Notes: generated by a model not told the origin, from the sequence alone. DNA of 64,000 bases from Azotosporobacter soli (GCF_030542965.1 NZ_JAUAOA010000008.1:62001-126000); one strand, 5' to 3'; counted from the stretch's first letter, positions 33,823 through 43,372 are shown. Made by a program: numbers and translations.

Positions 33823-35472
33823 ATGGACGAAGAGCGAGCAGCGGCAACAGATTTACGGACGAAATGGAGCAAGAAAAAAATAAGCATGCTTGTTTTGGCA
33901 GCGTTTTTTTTAACAGGCGTGCTTTTATTTCAATGGACTGCGGGTAAGATACGGCAAGCGGCGACGGAAGTGTTACTGGTGCAGGCGAATGAGGCTGTTA
34001 CCGGACAAATCGTCGTGGGTAGTCTTGATTTATCGATACTAGGCTCTGTGCAGGCGAAAGCAGTCGAAGTGATTGACTCGAGCGGCAAGACGCTGGCAAA
34101 AATAGAGCGGGTCCAGCTGCGTTACAACTGGAACGATTTACGGAAGGGCAAGCTGGGACCGCAACTGATTCAAGGGATTACGCTGGAAAAACCGGAAATC
34201 TGGGTCGTTTACCGACAGGGCCAGTTGAACTGGACGGGACTGTTGAAGCCGACGTCGAAAGAAGAAACCGGTTTTGTCGGAGGCGTGAAGGTGCAAGAGG
34301 GGAAATTGCATCTGGAAAGTGATGTTCTCACGCAAAGCGTGGAACAGTTGAACGGTGAAATAGATGTTCGCCAAGGAAGTCAAGTCGGACTTGCCGCTGT
34401 AGGAAAAGTAGAACAAGCTGAGGTCAGATTAGACGGTCAGTGGGACACGCAGGGCGATTCGGAACTTACGCTTTTAGCTAAAGGCGTGGAAATGGCTAAA
34501 TTGGGATTGACGGCAGAGCAAGATCCCATTCGGATAACGGACGGCAAACTTACAGAATGCAGCGTCAAAATCGGTAAAGATAATTTATCGGGCGCCATGT
34601 TGGTGAAAACGCTGAGCGGACGTTTTTCGGGCGTCACTACGACCGGGGCCTTAGCGTTGACGCAAGGCGGAGCCAAGTTTGAAAAACAGGGAGAGGCGAT
34701 CCTGTTTAGCGAGGGAGAAGCATTGTATCAGGGGCAGAGCGTCACGACAGAGGGACGGGTGACGACGATGCCTTCCGGTGAACAAGTACTGGATTTTAGC
34801 GTTCAGATGCCGGATGCGGATCCGGCTGCGATGTTGCCCGATTTGCAGACCGGTGGACGGTTGACTGCGCAGGGGAAAATCAGCGGCTCCGTGTTTTCGC
34901 CGTTGCTTAGCGGAAATTTTACGCTGGGCAGTCTGCAGTTTGGCGATAAGCAAATCAGCAATATTCATGGCGGCTTTTCTTATGCAAAGGAAACGTTGCA
35001 ATTGCTGGGCGCGCAAGGCAACATGAGCGGAGGCTCCGTCGCCGCGAGCGGTGTGGTCTATCCGCTTACGGCGCAGTACAATCTGACGCTTTCCGGCAAC
35101 GGATTGGATACGGCGCAGCTGACGAAAAAAGACGTCAGCGGCCCGCTGTCAATGACAGGGACGGCGGTTGGCTCGAATGCGGCAGCTACCATGCAAGGAA
35201 GCTTTACCATCTATAATGGAACAGCCTACGGCATTGCGTTTCGAACGATAACAGGCAATTTTATAAAACGCGGTGCGGCGGAGGTCGAAGTCAGCAATCT
35301 GGCGATAAAAACAGATTTCGGCGTATTTTATCCTGAACAATTGAGCCAGGATGTGATGGAAACGCTGCGCAGCCGTAATTTGCCGAGCTCAGGCGCAGAG
35401 CTGCGAGAACAGGTTACGGAAAAAGTTAAAGAAAAGGTAACGAATAAGCTGCTGGGAAATTTTCTTCATTAA
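33823..35472 (+). CDS. AsmA/TamB-like envelope protein
   Basis: The 549-residue product has an N-terminal membrane anchor (about 20-40) and a long repetitive beta-rich body: VVGSLDLSILGSVQAKAVEVIDSSGK near the anchor and later units such as GGRLTAQGKISGSVFSPLLSGNF and AASGVVYPLTAQYNLTLSG. This is the pattern of AsmA-like proteins, which bridge the inner and outer membranes and help move lipids. It fits a diderm Firmicute. It is shorter than TamB and lacks a clear DUF490 C-terminal end. Confidence 0.65.
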   Translation: MDEERAAATDLRTKWSKKKISMLVLAAFFLTGVLLFQWTAGKIRQAATEVLLVQANEAVTGQIVVGSLDLSILGSVQAKAVEVIDSSGKTLAKIERVQLRYNWNDLRKGKLGPQLIQGITLEKPEIWVVYRQGQLNWTGLLKPTSKEETGFVGGVKVQEGKLHLESDVLTQSVEQLNGEIDVRQGSQVGLAAVGKVEQAEVRLDGQWDTQGDSELTLLAKGVEMAKLGLTAEQDPIRITDGKLTECSVKIGKDNLSGAMLVKTLSGRFSGVTTTGALALTQGGAKFEKQGEAILFSEGEALYQGQSVTTEGRVTTMPSGEQVLDFSVQMPDADPAAMLPDLQTGGRLTAQGKISGSVFSPLLSGNFTLGSLQFGDKQISNIHGGFSYAKETLQLLGAQGNMSGGSVAASGVVYPLTAQYNLTLSGNGLDTAQLTKKDVSGPLSMTGTAVGSNAAATMQGSFTIYNGTAYGIAFRTITGNFIKRGAAEVEVSNLAIKTDFGVFYPEQLSQDVMETLRSRNLPSSGAELREQVTEKVKEKVTNKLLGNFLH

Positions 35473-35498
35473 GAGAAGCACCTTGTACAAAATGAGAA

Positions 35499-35535
35499 GA
35501 GAGAGGCAAACGGAGAAAGGAATCGTTTGCCTCTC
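35499..35535. terminator. Terminator after the AsmA-like gene
   Basis: GAGAGAGGCAAACG pairs with CGTTTGCCTCTC, followed by TTTTCTTA. Confidence 0.75.
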
Positions 35536-35546
35536 TTTTCTTATGA

Positions 35547-35801
35547 TCTAAGCGCGCGTAGCGTAGCTTAACAAAAAATACAAAATACACTGTAGCGCAA
35601 GAAGGTCACAGACTGCAGACTGCATAGCCTTGTGTATAGTTTGAACAAAGAATTGAAAAAAAAACTGTGCAATCACGTCATTGCTGTAAAATGAAGGCAA
35701 TGCTAGAATTAAACGAAGAAACTGAATAATTACTCTGCAGTTTTTACGCTGCTTTACTTTTGCAACAAATTTAGAGAAAAAGCGGAAAAAAATAGAAATT
35801 C
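35547..35801. other. AT-rich intergenic stretch before pepD
   Basis: I see no gene. A 98-codon minus-strand open frame here is Phe/Ile-rich, has no ribosome binding site and crosses the pepD promoter. Confidence 0.4.
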
Positions 35802-35831
35802 TTGTTGTCATAATACAAAATGTGGTATAAA
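35802..35831 (+). promoter_or_regulatory. Promoter of pepD
   Basis: TTGTTG, 18 bases, TATAAA (or TTGTCA with a 15-base spacer), about 75 bases before the start codon. Confidence 0.45.
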
Positions 35832-35906
35832 ATGGAATGTGCAATGTTGCACATGATTTGCGCTGAGATAAAGCGATTCGTTCGATTAGGAAGGGAATGT
35901 GAAATC

Positions 35907-37364
35907 ATGGAAGACGTTCTTAAAGAGTTGCAACCGGTTGAGGTGTTTCAATATTTTGCGCAGTTGTCGAAGATTCCAAGGGGATCGGGCAATGAAAAAG
36001 CGGTCAGCGATTATCTGGTCGGCTTTGCCAAAGAGCATGGTTTGGCCTATGTGCAGGATGAAGCCTGGAACGTTGTAATCAAAAAGCCGGCGACTCCCGG
36101 ATATGAAAAGAGTCCGGCCCTTGTTTTGCAGGGGCATATGGATATGGTTTGCGAAAAAAACATGGACGAAGCGCATGATTTTATGAAAGATCCGCTGAAG
36201 CTGCGCATTGTCGACGATATGATTTATGCAACGGGGACGACGCTAGGCGCGGATAACGGCATTGCACTTGCGATGGGACTGGCCATCTTGGCTTCTAATG
36301 AGTATCCGCATCCGGCGCTGGAACTTTTGTGCACCACTTCGGAAGAAACCGGCATGAACGGGGCGATTGCCCTGGATCCTCGCCATATTGAGGGCAGGAC
36401 GCTGATCAACATCGATTCGGAAGAAGAAGGCACACTTTTGGTAAGTTGTGCGGGCGGCATCACGGCAAAGACGACCATTCCTGCGACCTGGGAAACACCT
36501 ACGCCTGAGCTGAAGGCATATCGGATTCAGCTCAGAGGATTAAAGGGCGGACACTCAGGCATGGAAATCGACAAGGGGCGGGGCAACGCCAATAAATTGA
36601 TGGGGCGCATTCTGATGGCCCTTTTGACGGAAACCGAGTGCAGACTTGTTTCACTCAGCGGCGGCTCCAAGCATAACGCAATCCCGCGTGAGGCTGATGC
36701 CGTTATTCTGGTAAAACCGGAAGCGCAAAAGCCTGTTGAGCAGACGCTTCATACGTATGGCGAAATGTTTGCCGCGGAATTACGTACGGCAGATGCAAAC
36801 GTGCGAGTCGATTTTGAAGTGCTGTCTGCGCTTCCTGTGCAGGTGCTCTCGCAAGAAGCGACGCAAAACGTGATTACCTATCTGTATCTGCTGATTAATG
36901 GTGTTATCTCGATGAGCATGGACATCAAAGGCTTGGTGGAAAGTTCTTTGAATCTTGGCGTGGTCGCGGTCGGCAACGACTCGATCGATTTCATCACTTC
37001 GGTGCGCAGTTCGGTTAGAAGTCTGCGCAATGAATTGTATAACCAAATCGTTACAACGGCGAAGCTGAATGGCGGAAGCGTCGTTGCAGAGGCTGGCTAT
37101 CCGGAATGGGCGTACAATCCGGATTCGAAGATCCGTACTGTTTTCGAATCGGTATATGAAAAAATGTACGGCAAGAAGCCGCACATCACGGCGATCCACG
37201 CCGGACTTGAATGCGGACTCTTTTCGGAGAAATTCACGCAGTTGGATGCGATTTCATTCGGTCCTAATTTGTATGATGTACATACACCGAATGAGCATAT
37301 GAGCATTTCATCCGTGCAGCGGATGTGGCAATATTTGTTGGAAGTATTGAAAAGCGTAAAATGA
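35907..37364 (+). CDS. pepD: Aminoacyl-histidine dipeptidase (PepD, M20C)
   Basis: The cytoplasmic zinc dipeptidase of 485 residues splits Xaa-His and other dipeptides. Motifs: VLQGHMDMVCEK (metal His and Asp), TLGADNGIALAMGLA, CTTSEETGMNGA (catalytic and metal Glu), LINIDSEEEG and the lid GGHSGMEIDKGRGNANKLM. ATG 35907 follows AGGAAGGGAA. It precedes an oligopeptide transporter by 104 bases, so imported peptides may be its substrate. Confidence 0.9.
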   Translation: MEDVLKELQPVEVFQYFAQLSKIPRGSGNEKAVSDYLVGFAKEHGLAYVQDEAWNVVIKKPATPGYEKSPALVLQGHMDMVCEKNMDEAHDFMKDPLKLRIVDDMIYATGTTLGADNGIALAMGLAILASNEYPHPALELLCTTSEETGMNGAIALDPRHIEGRTLINIDSEEEGTLLVSCAGGITAKTTIPATWETPTPELKAYRIQLRGLKGGHSGMEIDKGRGNANKLMGRILMALLTETECRLVSLSGGSKHNAIPREADAVILVKPEAQKPVEQTLHTYGEMFAAELRTADANVRVDFEVLSALPVQVLSQEATQNVITYLYLLINGVISMSMDIKGLVESSLNLGVVAVGNDSIDFITSVRSSVRSLRNELYNQIVTTAKLNGGSVVAEAGYPEWAYNPDSKIRTVFESVYEKMYGKKPHITAIHAGLECGLFSEKFTQLDAISFGPNLYDVHTPNEHMSISSVQRMWQYLLEVLKSVK

Positions 37365-37468
37365 TTTGCGGCGACATCATTGCAAGCGGATTTTCTCGAA
37401 ACGTTCTTATAATACATTTTATTGAAAATCATCTTGCAATATGTAAATAAAAAACAAATGGGGTATGT

Positions 37469-39391
37469 ATGATGGAGAAAAAGCTATCCAAAGATGCGTA
37501 TGGCGGTGTAGCCGGTAAGAATTATGTACCGTACATTTCCAGCGGCTCTAAATCGGGTGGAAACCTGGCAGTAATGATTATCGGTATTGTTCTGGCTGCT
37601 TTGTTTGCAGCATCGACTGCCTATTCGGGCATGAAATCGGGTCTTACCGTTGCTGCGGGCATACCGGGTGCGATTATCGGTTCGGCCTTTATCGCAACGT
37701 TTGCGAAACAAAAGGGCATTCTTGGTAAAAACTTGATTCAAGGTATGTCAAGCGGCGGCGAATCCGTTGCCAGCGGTATCATCTTCGTTTTACCGTCCAT
37801 CCTGTTGATCGGCGCGCAAGTGTCTTTCGCGGAAGGTCTGGCAGTCGGCGTAGGCGGCGTGCTGTTCGGCATTGGTATTGCCTCGCTGGTATACAATTAT
37901 TTGCTGGTGGAAGAACACGGCACGTTGATGTATCCGGAGTCGATGGCGATCTCGGAAACCTTGGTTGCCTCCGAAGGTGCAGGCGAATCTGTAAAGTACA
38001 TGGGCATCGGTTTCGTTATCAGCGGTGCGATTACCGTGGTCACGGAATCGTTTTTGAATGTCTCAAATAACGTAATCAGCTTTGTCAATGAAACCTTTTA
38101 CAAATGGAAATTTGCCATTGAAGTTAACCCGCTTTTGGTCGGCATCGGCTTTATCGTCGGCATGGATGTTTCGTTGACGATGTTTGCCGGCTCGATCCTG
38201 GCTAACTTTGGCGTGTTGCCTCTGATTGGCTATTTCTCGTCTTTTGCTAAAGACGGCGTAACGGTATGGAATAACCACAGCGTTGCGATCGGCGCGATGC
38301 AAGTCAAGCATATTGCAGGCAGCTATGTAAAATATATCGGCGCGGGCATGATGCTCTCGGGCGGTCTGATCGGTGCGATCAAGCTGATCCCGACGATTAT
38401 TTCCTCAATTAAAGAAACGCTTAATGCAAAATCGTCGAATGAATCAGGCGGTTCGTCTTCTGCGAACACGATTCTGATCGGCGGCATTGTCGTCGGCTTT
38501 TTAGCTGGCTTCCTGAGCTCGGGCGGCAATATGGTCATGGCTGTCTCTGCTTCCGTGTTATCGTTGTTCCTCTCGCTTTTGTTCGTTATCGTTTCCGGTC
38601 GCTTGACCGGTACGATCGGTACTTCGAATCTGCCTGTATCAGGCATGACGATCGCTTCGTTGGTTCTGGTTACGCTGCTCTTCGTTGTGATGGGCTGGCA
38701 GAATCCTGAAAGCAACCGGTCGCTGCTCTTGTTTGGTACTTTCATCGTTACGGCCATTTCGATTGCGGGCGGCTATTGCCAATCGCAAAAAGTTAATTTC
38801 ATCATTGGCGGCGAGAAAAATGAAATGGATAAATACTTCACGATCGCTTCCGTCGTTGGCGTAGCTGTCGTTGTCGGCGTTATCCTGCTGCTTTCGAGCC
38901 AATTGGCGATGACGGGCGACAGTGTTCCGTTTGCTTTGCCGCAGGCCAACCTGATGGCGACGTTGACGGCTGGCATCATGTCGGGGCAATTGCCTTGGCC
39001 GCTGATCATTGTAGGCGTTGTCATGGGCGTGGTACTGTATCTGTTGAAACTGCCGATTATGACGGTTGCAATCGGTTTCTACCTGCCGATTTCCACTACT
39101 TCGATCATTCTGATCGGCGCTTTGGTTCGCTGGTTTGTGGAAAAAATGTGCACCTCTGAAAAAGAAAAAGAAGTGAAGGTTTCCAATGGCATTAGCTTGT
39201 CGTCCGGACTGGTTGCTGGTGGTTCGATCGTGGGTCTGATCGGCATCATCCTGCAAGTGACGAATGTCATTAAAGTTGGTGATCCGAGCGGTTTTGCCGC
39301 TACGAACGGAATGGCGTTCCTTCTGCTGGTGGTTCTGATTGTAGCGACCATCCTCCCGATAATCTCCAGCAAAGTAAAAAATGCCAAATAG
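37469..39391 (+). CDS. OPT-family oligopeptide transporter
   Basis: The 640-residue protein has about 16 hydrophobic segments and family blocks (FAASTAYSGMKSGLTVAAGIP, IIFVLPSILLIGAQVSF, LMYPESMAISETLVASEG, FYLPISTTSIILIGALVRW). OPT carriers take up short peptides or metal-chelate peptides by proton symport. Two ATGs (37469, 37472) are possible after ATGGGG. Its last 11 bases overlap the start of a PqqD-like gene. Confidence 0.9.
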   Translation: MMEKKLSKDAYGGVAGKNYVPYISSGSKSGGNLAVMIIGIVLAALFAASTAYSGMKSGLTVAAGIPGAIIGSAFIATFAKQKGILGKNLIQGMSSGGESVASGIIFVLPSILLIGAQVSFAEGLAVGVGGVLFGIGIASLVYNYLLVEEHGTLMYPESMAISETLVASEGAGESVKYMGIGFVISGAITVVTESFLNVSNNVISFVNETFYKWKFAIEVNPLLVGIGFIVGMDVSLTMFAGSILANFGVLPLIGYFSSFAKDGVTVWNNHSVAIGAMQVKHIAGSYVKYIGAGMMLSGGLIGAIKLIPTIISSIKETLNAKSSNESGGSSSANTILIGGIVVGFLAGFLSSGGNMVMAVSASVLSLFLSLLFVIVSGRLTGTIGTSNLPVSGMTIASLVLVTLLFVVMGWQNPESNRSLLLFGTFIVTAISIAGGYCQSQKVNFIIGGEKNEMDKYFTIASVVGVAVVVGVILLLSSQLAMTGDSVPFALPQANLMATLTAGIMSGQLPWPLIIVGVVMGVVLYLLKLPIMTVAIGFYLPISTTSIILIGALVRWFVEKMCTSEKEKEVKVSNGISLSSGLVAGGSIVGLIGIILQVTNVIKVGDPSGFAATNGMAFLLLVVLIVATILPIISSKVKNAK

Positions 39392-39734
39392 TAATGAAGA
39401 CGTGTTAGACGCAATATTTAAGATCGCCGACGCCGTAGATTATGAAGTCGGTGCGGACAATATTGTAACGATACGCAAAAAACAAGATCATCCGATACAA
39501 CGTTTTTTCCGCAAACTTGCTTTTCGGATTCCGGAGTATACGAGGCGATCACTGGATGAGTATGGAAGTTATGTCTTTCTGCAAATCGACGGCAGGAGAA
39601 CGGTGCGGGAAATCGGCGAAAATCTGGAAGAAAAGTATGGCGAGCAAGCGCAGCCGCTTTATGAAAGATTGTTGCTTTACTTGAAACACCTTAACGTCAA
39701 TTGCCGTTACATAGAAAAGACGACTTCCGATTAA
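39381..39734 (+). CDS. PqqD-family peptide-binding protein
   Basis: The 117-residue product carries a PqqD fold (RRSLDEYGSYVFLQIDGRRTVREIGENLEEKYG, then LYERLLLYLKHL). PqqD domains bind the leader of peptides that are modified by radical SAM enzymes. Here it overlaps the end of the OPT transporter gene, with no precursor peptide or maturase next to it, so a transport-linked or regulatory use is possible. The N-terminal 45 residues are an extra segment. Confidence 0.8.
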   Translation: MPNSNEDVLDAIFKIADAVDYEVGADNIVTIRKKQDHPIQRFFRKLAFRIPEYTRRSLDEYGSYVFLQIDGRRTVREIGENLEEKYGEQAQPLYERLLLYLKHLNVNCRYIEKTTSD

Positions 39735-39749
39735 CCCCCCAAAAACAGT

Positions 39750-39789
39750 AAAATGAGGTGAGCGGATTTTCATCCGCTCACCTCATTTT
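39750..39789. terminator. 18-bp perfect-stem terminator
   Basis: AAAATGAGGTGAGCGGAT pairs perfectly with its complement across a 4-base loop and serves both the PqqD gene and the GNAT gene opposite. Confidence 0.85.
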
Positions 39790-39826
39790 TTGTGGTAGGA
39801 ATCTAGAAAATGAAAAGCAGGCTGGT

Positions 39827-40276
39827 TTATTTTAGTAGCGATTTTTTCAAGAAGTACTGTGTATGGCCGGTAGGCGAGTTTTCGATCGCGCCAAAAACTT
39901 CATAACCGTTTTTTTGATAAAATGCAGGCGCTTGAAAACTATAAGTGTCCAATTGAACCACCGTACAGCCGCGATCCCGCGCGATTTCCTCCACCTTTTT
40001 TAAAAGTATGCTCCCATAGCCTGTTTTGCGATAGTTTTCGTCAATCCAGAATATATCGATCCGGCACTTTTTCCAATAGGCAATCGTGTTGGCATTGATG
40101 CCGCCGACAATCGTTCCGGCCTCATCTTTTAAAACGATTTGCAATGGTTCAAGTTCCAAGAGGCCATCGCGTGGAACGCTCGCCATATTATACGCGATCA
40201 ACTGCTTTCTGATGTAAGCGGCGGAGGCTTCATCACCTTCTGAAAGCAAAAGTTTTTTGTCGTCATAGAGGATCAT
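39827..40276 (-). CDS. GNAT-family acetyltransferase
   Basis: The 149-residue GNAT domain has IVGGINANTIAYWKKCRIDIFWI, the acetyl-CoA loop YRKTGYGSILLKKVEE (R/Q-x-x-G-x-G/A form) and APAFYQKNGYEVFGAIE. The acceptor is unknown. AAGGAG lies 11 bases upstream of the ATG. Confidence 0.85.
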   Translation of the reverse strand: MILYDDKKLLLSEGDEASAAYIRKQLIAYNMASVPRDGLLELEPLQIVLKDEAGTIVGGINANTIAYWKKCRIDIFWIDENYRKTGYGSILLKKVEEIARDRGCTVVQLDTYSFQAPAFYQKNGYEVFGAIENSPTGHTQYFLKKSLLK

Positions 40277-40368
40277 TTGCGTTTCAACTCCTTAATGTAA
40301 ATTTGATTATGACGGAGAACCATGCAGCTGCTTTAACTTCCTGGCTGCGTTGCTGGGAAGAAATCGGA

Positions 40369-41151
40369 TCAAGCGTCCAATCTTTCCCGGATGTGGCGCT
40401 GGGCCGACTTATTCAGTTCGTAAAGCTGGCGCTCAGTTGCGGGATTATGTGGGGAAAGGCGCTGGAAGAGGCGGGAGACATAGTCATGTTTCTTGAGCCA
40501 ATGGTAACTGGCGGAAAAGTTCAAGTCGAAGAGAAAGGCGATGTAACTGACATAGATGTCAAGGGGCGTCTTGCGATCTTCGCGGCGTATCTGTCTGCAG
40601 TGCAAAAACTGTTCATAAATCTGCGGGCTGAGCGAGGCGCGGTTCAACTCTTGCGGCGAGACTTGCAGCAAGGTTTCGATACTGGTGATGTCTTTTACGC
40701 GGAAATTATCGAGTTTATCGGCGTCGCGGATCAAACGGGCATGCAGGAGCATTTGCGGATCCGGGCAGGGGGCGATGCTGAAGGCGCTATGATTGGCGAT
40801 TGCAAAACGAAGTAACGCGTCAAAACGGCAGTCCGCCAGGTATTCGCGAATATGTCCTTCGTCGAATAAGAGCTGGCAACCGTACGCAGCATGATCGAGC
40901 TGCTGTGTATCGGTAAAGGAGCCGCTTTGGTCTACCTGCCAAAAGCGGCCGATGTCGTGAAGCAGGGCGATCAGCGCTGCCAGTGACGTATCTTCTTCAT
41001 TGAGTCGCAGCGCGTTTGATAATTCGAGACTGGTTTGGACGACGCCGAACGTATGGTCATATTTAAGGGCGATCAGCGGATCTTTTTGTTCAAAGGATGC
41101 TGTATAACGGCGAAAGGCTGCGACGGCACTGTCGAAATTGAAGCTGGACAT
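40369..41151 (-). CDS. HD-domain phosphohydrolase
   Basis: The 260-residue protein has the HD metal motif: H in YDHTFGVV, LLHDIGRFWQ, a downstream His in LDHAAYG and the Asp in RDADKLDN. These bind metals for phosphoester or nucleotide hydrolysis. It lacks GYP or Rel features. AAAGGGG precedes ATG 41151. Confidence 0.82.
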   Translation of the reverse strand: MSSFNFDSAVAAFRRYTASFEQKDPLIALKYDHTFGVVQTSLELSNALRLNEEDTSLAALIALLHDIGRFWQVDQSGSFTDTQQLDHAAYGCQLLFDEGHIREYLADCRFDALLRFAIANHSAFSIAPCPDPQMLLHARLIRDADKLDNFRVKDITSIETLLQVSPQELNRASLSPQIYEQFLHCRQIRREDRKTPLDIYVSYIAFLFDLNFSASYHWLKKHDYVSRLFQRLSPHNPATERQLYELNKSAQRHIRERLDA

Positions 41152-41306
41152 AGAAGAGTACCCCTTTGCTGTTTTTTCAGAAGCTTTTTAAATCATATCC
41201 TATTTATAATTCTTTGATGCGCTGAAAAGACCTGCTTAAAATAGGTGAAAGCATCCGGAGAAAAAGGTATAATAGTAGGGTCAATACACTAGGGAAAGAG
41301 GGTTTC

Positions 41307-41930
41307 ATGATGAAGGATATAATATTTGATGTCGACGGCACCTTGTGGGATAGCACCGGCGTTGTGGCAGAAGCTTGGAACAAGGCGATTGGCGAAGTTG
41401 GAAACACGGCGGCCGTGGTCAGTGCAGCCGTTTTAAAAAAAGAATTCGGCAAGACGATGAAAGCGATTGCAGACAGTCTGTTTCACGATGCCGATGAAAA
41501 GACAAAGGAACAGCTCATGGAAAAATGCTGTGTATATGAGCATGAGGCGTTGGCGGAAAATACGGCAAATCTTCTTTATCCGGATGTGGTTGAAACGATA
41601 AAGACGTTGGCGCAAACGCATCGCATCTTTATTGTCAGCAACTGCCAATCGGGTTATATCGAACTGTTCATGAAAAAAGCCGGTATTGAAGAATATGTTA
41701 GCGACTGGGAGTGCTTTGGCGATACCGGCCGTCCAAAAGGTGAGAACATCCGGCTGCTGATGGAGCGGAACAAGATAAGCGATGCGGCCTATGTCGGCGA
41801 TACGCAGGGCGATTATGAAGCGACGAAAATTGCGCAGATCCCGTTCATCTTTGCCCGATATGGTTTTGGCAATGTGGAACACGGCGGCCAAGTCATTAAT
41901 GGCATTAAAGAGCTGCTAAGCATGGCGTAA
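41307..41930 (+). CDS. HAD-family hydrolase (phosphoglycolate-phosphatase-like)
   Basis: The 207-residue HAD subfamily IA enzyme has DVDGTLWDS (nucleophile and acid Asp), SNCQSGY (motif II), RPKGENI (motif III Lys) and VGDTQGDYEA (motif IV). The helical cap between residues 17 and 85 is of the PGP type. The substrate is unknown. AAAGAGGG precedes the tandem ATGs. Confidence 0.87.
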   Translation: MMKDIIFDVDGTLWDSTGVVAEAWNKAIGEVGNTAAVVSAAVLKKEFGKTMKAIADSLFHDADEKTKEQLMEKCCVYEHEALAENTANLLYPDVVETIKTLAQTHRIFIVSNCQSGYIELFMKKAGIEEYVSDWECFGDTGRPKGENIRLLMERNKISDAAYVGDTQGDYEATKIAQIPFIFARYGFGNVEHGGQVINGIKELLSMA

Positions 41931-41949
41931 CGATATAAGGTGAAAAGTG

Positions 41950-41993
41950 AAAAAGATGCCCAGGCAAGAATGAATTTGCCTGGGCATCTTTTT
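41950..41993. terminator. 18-bp perfect-stem bidirectional terminator
   Basis: AAAAAGATGCCCAGGCAA pairs perfectly with its complement and serves the HAD (+) and DUF2156 (-) genes. Confidence 0.87.
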
Positions 41994-42015
41994 GCAGTTC
42001 GGGAGCGCTTGAAAA

Positions 42016-42951
42016 TCAGGAAGCGACGTTGCTGCAGCAGCGCGTTGCATTTGCTTTGGCCGAGGACAGCGTTGCGCGGTATTTCTCGACGAACTTGACA
42101 GGATGATAGGATTCTTTTGCCAAACGCAAACCTTCAAGCCCCATGTCTTCTTCGCGGTTAATATATTGCACGTCGCTCCAGGCTTCCTGGCAGAAGCGCT
42201 GGTTGATTGCCGGATAAATGCCGCGCAGTTCGGCGTTCGCTTTTTCCACATGGATTACCGCCATGTCAGGGCGGACCTGTTCGCCGAAGCTGAAAGCCTG
42301 GATTGCGCCGTCAACATAGATAATTCCGCCGCTAAGATCGAGTGTTGAAAAATTCGTCAGAGCTTCGATTACTGCGCCTCGTTCCTGATCCAGCTCATCG
42401 CCGCTTTGATAGCCGCGCTGGCGACACCAGTCGTCGAGGAAAGTGATGCAATCCAGCGCGTTGAGGGCATCCATCGTCTGGTACTCGTGATTGCCGTATG
42501 ATTTGCGAAATGAGTTAAGATGATTCTTCTTTGCATGGTATTTGCGTCCGCTGAGCTTGATTAAGTCTTCGCTACGGTATACATAGTCAAAATCATCACG
42601 ATCCGGTGCAAAGGAAAAATAGTCAGGCCGGGCGGCTTCCAATTGAAGGCGAACTTTGTTTTCGACGCCGCGGAATTCGAGTCGGAAGCCTTCTTGACGG
42701 CAAACGTCTTCCAGCTTGTCGAGCAATAAGGCGAGACCGGTCCCTTCGCCGATCGGCGGACAGAATGCCTTCTCACCTTGCCATTCGGTCTTCAGACAGA
42801 TATAACCGTCGCTTTCTGCCCAACGCAGTTTGGTTGCTTTGCGCCACATGAATAAATTTGTAAAATTTAAATGGGCATTTTCATAGCCGCCCGCTTGCAG
42901 ATAACGGTCAAATAATGTTTTGTCATTCAGCGTAAGCTCTTGAAACTCCAT
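42016..42951 (-). CDS. DUF2156 protein (GNAT-like, related to the lysyl-phosphatidylglycerol synthase domain)
   Basis: The 311-residue soluble protein matches the DUF2156 pattern: NLFMWRKATKLRWAESDGYICLK, DYVYRSEDLIKLSGRKYHAKKNHLNSF, FSFGEQVRPDMAVIHVEKAN, YINREEDMGLEGLRLAKESYHP. It has two tandem GNAT folds and lacks the membrane part of MprF. The acyl donor and acceptor are unknown. GAGGGGG precedes ATG. It lies 94 bases downstream of an ArsR regulator in the same direction. Confidence 0.83.
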   Translation of the reverse strand: MEFQELTLNDKTLFDRYLQAGGYENAHLNFTNLFMWRKATKLRWAESDGYICLKTEWQGEKAFCPPIGEGTGLALLLDKLEDVCRQEGFRLEFRGVENKVRLQLEAARPDYFSFAPDRDDFDYVYRSEDLIKLSGRKYHAKKNHLNSFRKSYGNHEYQTMDALNALDCITFLDDWCRQRGYQSGDELDQERGAVIEALTNFSTLDLSGGIIYVDGAIQAFSFGEQVRPDMAVIHVEKANAELRGIYPAINQRFCQEAWSDVQYINREEDMGLEGLRLAKESYHPVKFVEKYRATLSSAKANATRCCSNVAS

Positions 42952-43045
42952 AAATATCCCCCTCGTTGCGTTTCTACACGCTCATTACAATACTTTCACA
43001 ACCATCGAATCGTTACTTCTTAAAAACACCGCACCTGCGGCGTCG

Positions 43046-43351
43046 TTAAGAATCCTTTGGATTTTGCAGCGCCATTGTCCGGCATAAGTCCTGCACCAGA
43101 TCTTCATTAATCCGGCAAATTAGAAACTTGCCGCGTTTTTCCGTAATGATCAATTCGGCGTTGGCTAATTCTTTGATATGATGTGAAATGGTCGGCGCGC
43201 CAATTTTCAGACTGTCGATAATTTCACTGACGAAGCATTCGCAGCCGGTATCAAAGCGTTGTTCGTGTGTTTTAGCGATTTTCAGATACAGCTCCAGTCG
43301 GTTAGGATTGGAAAGCGCTTTGAAAATCTTTGCCAGTTTTTTCGTTTCCAT
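43046..43351 (-). CDS. ArsR-family transcriptional regulator
   Basis: The 101-residue winged-helix repressor has KIFKALSNPNRLELYLKIA and the recognition helix region IGAPTISHHIKELANAELI. A CxC pair (DTGCECF, about residues 37-39) precedes the HTH and might sense metal or redox state, though the classic ELCVCDL motif is absent. A perfect inverted repeat lies just upstream of its start, and a matching half-site precedes the DUF2156 gene, so it may control both. Confidence 0.88.
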   Translation of the reverse strand: METKKLAKIFKALSNPNRLELYLKIAKTHEQRFDTGCECFVSEIIDSLKIGAPTISHHIKELANAELIITEKRGKFLICRINEDLVQDLCRTMALQNPKDS

Positions 43352-43372
43352 CGTTATTGCCTGCCTTTGACG

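Noticed and set aside
35548-35844. 98-codon minus-strand frame before pepD
   Set aside because: It covers the terminator and pepD promoter region, is Phe/Ile-rich, and has no initiation site.
38639-39256. 205-codon minus-strand frame inside the OPT transporter gene
   Set aside because: Its His/Asn/Gln/Arg-rich product is the typical antisense shadow of a GC-biased membrane-protein gene.
40303-40815. 170-codon plus-strand open frame opposite the HD-domain gene
   Set aside because: It lies antisense to a gene with clear HD motifs and a good ribosome binding site, and its product matches no family.
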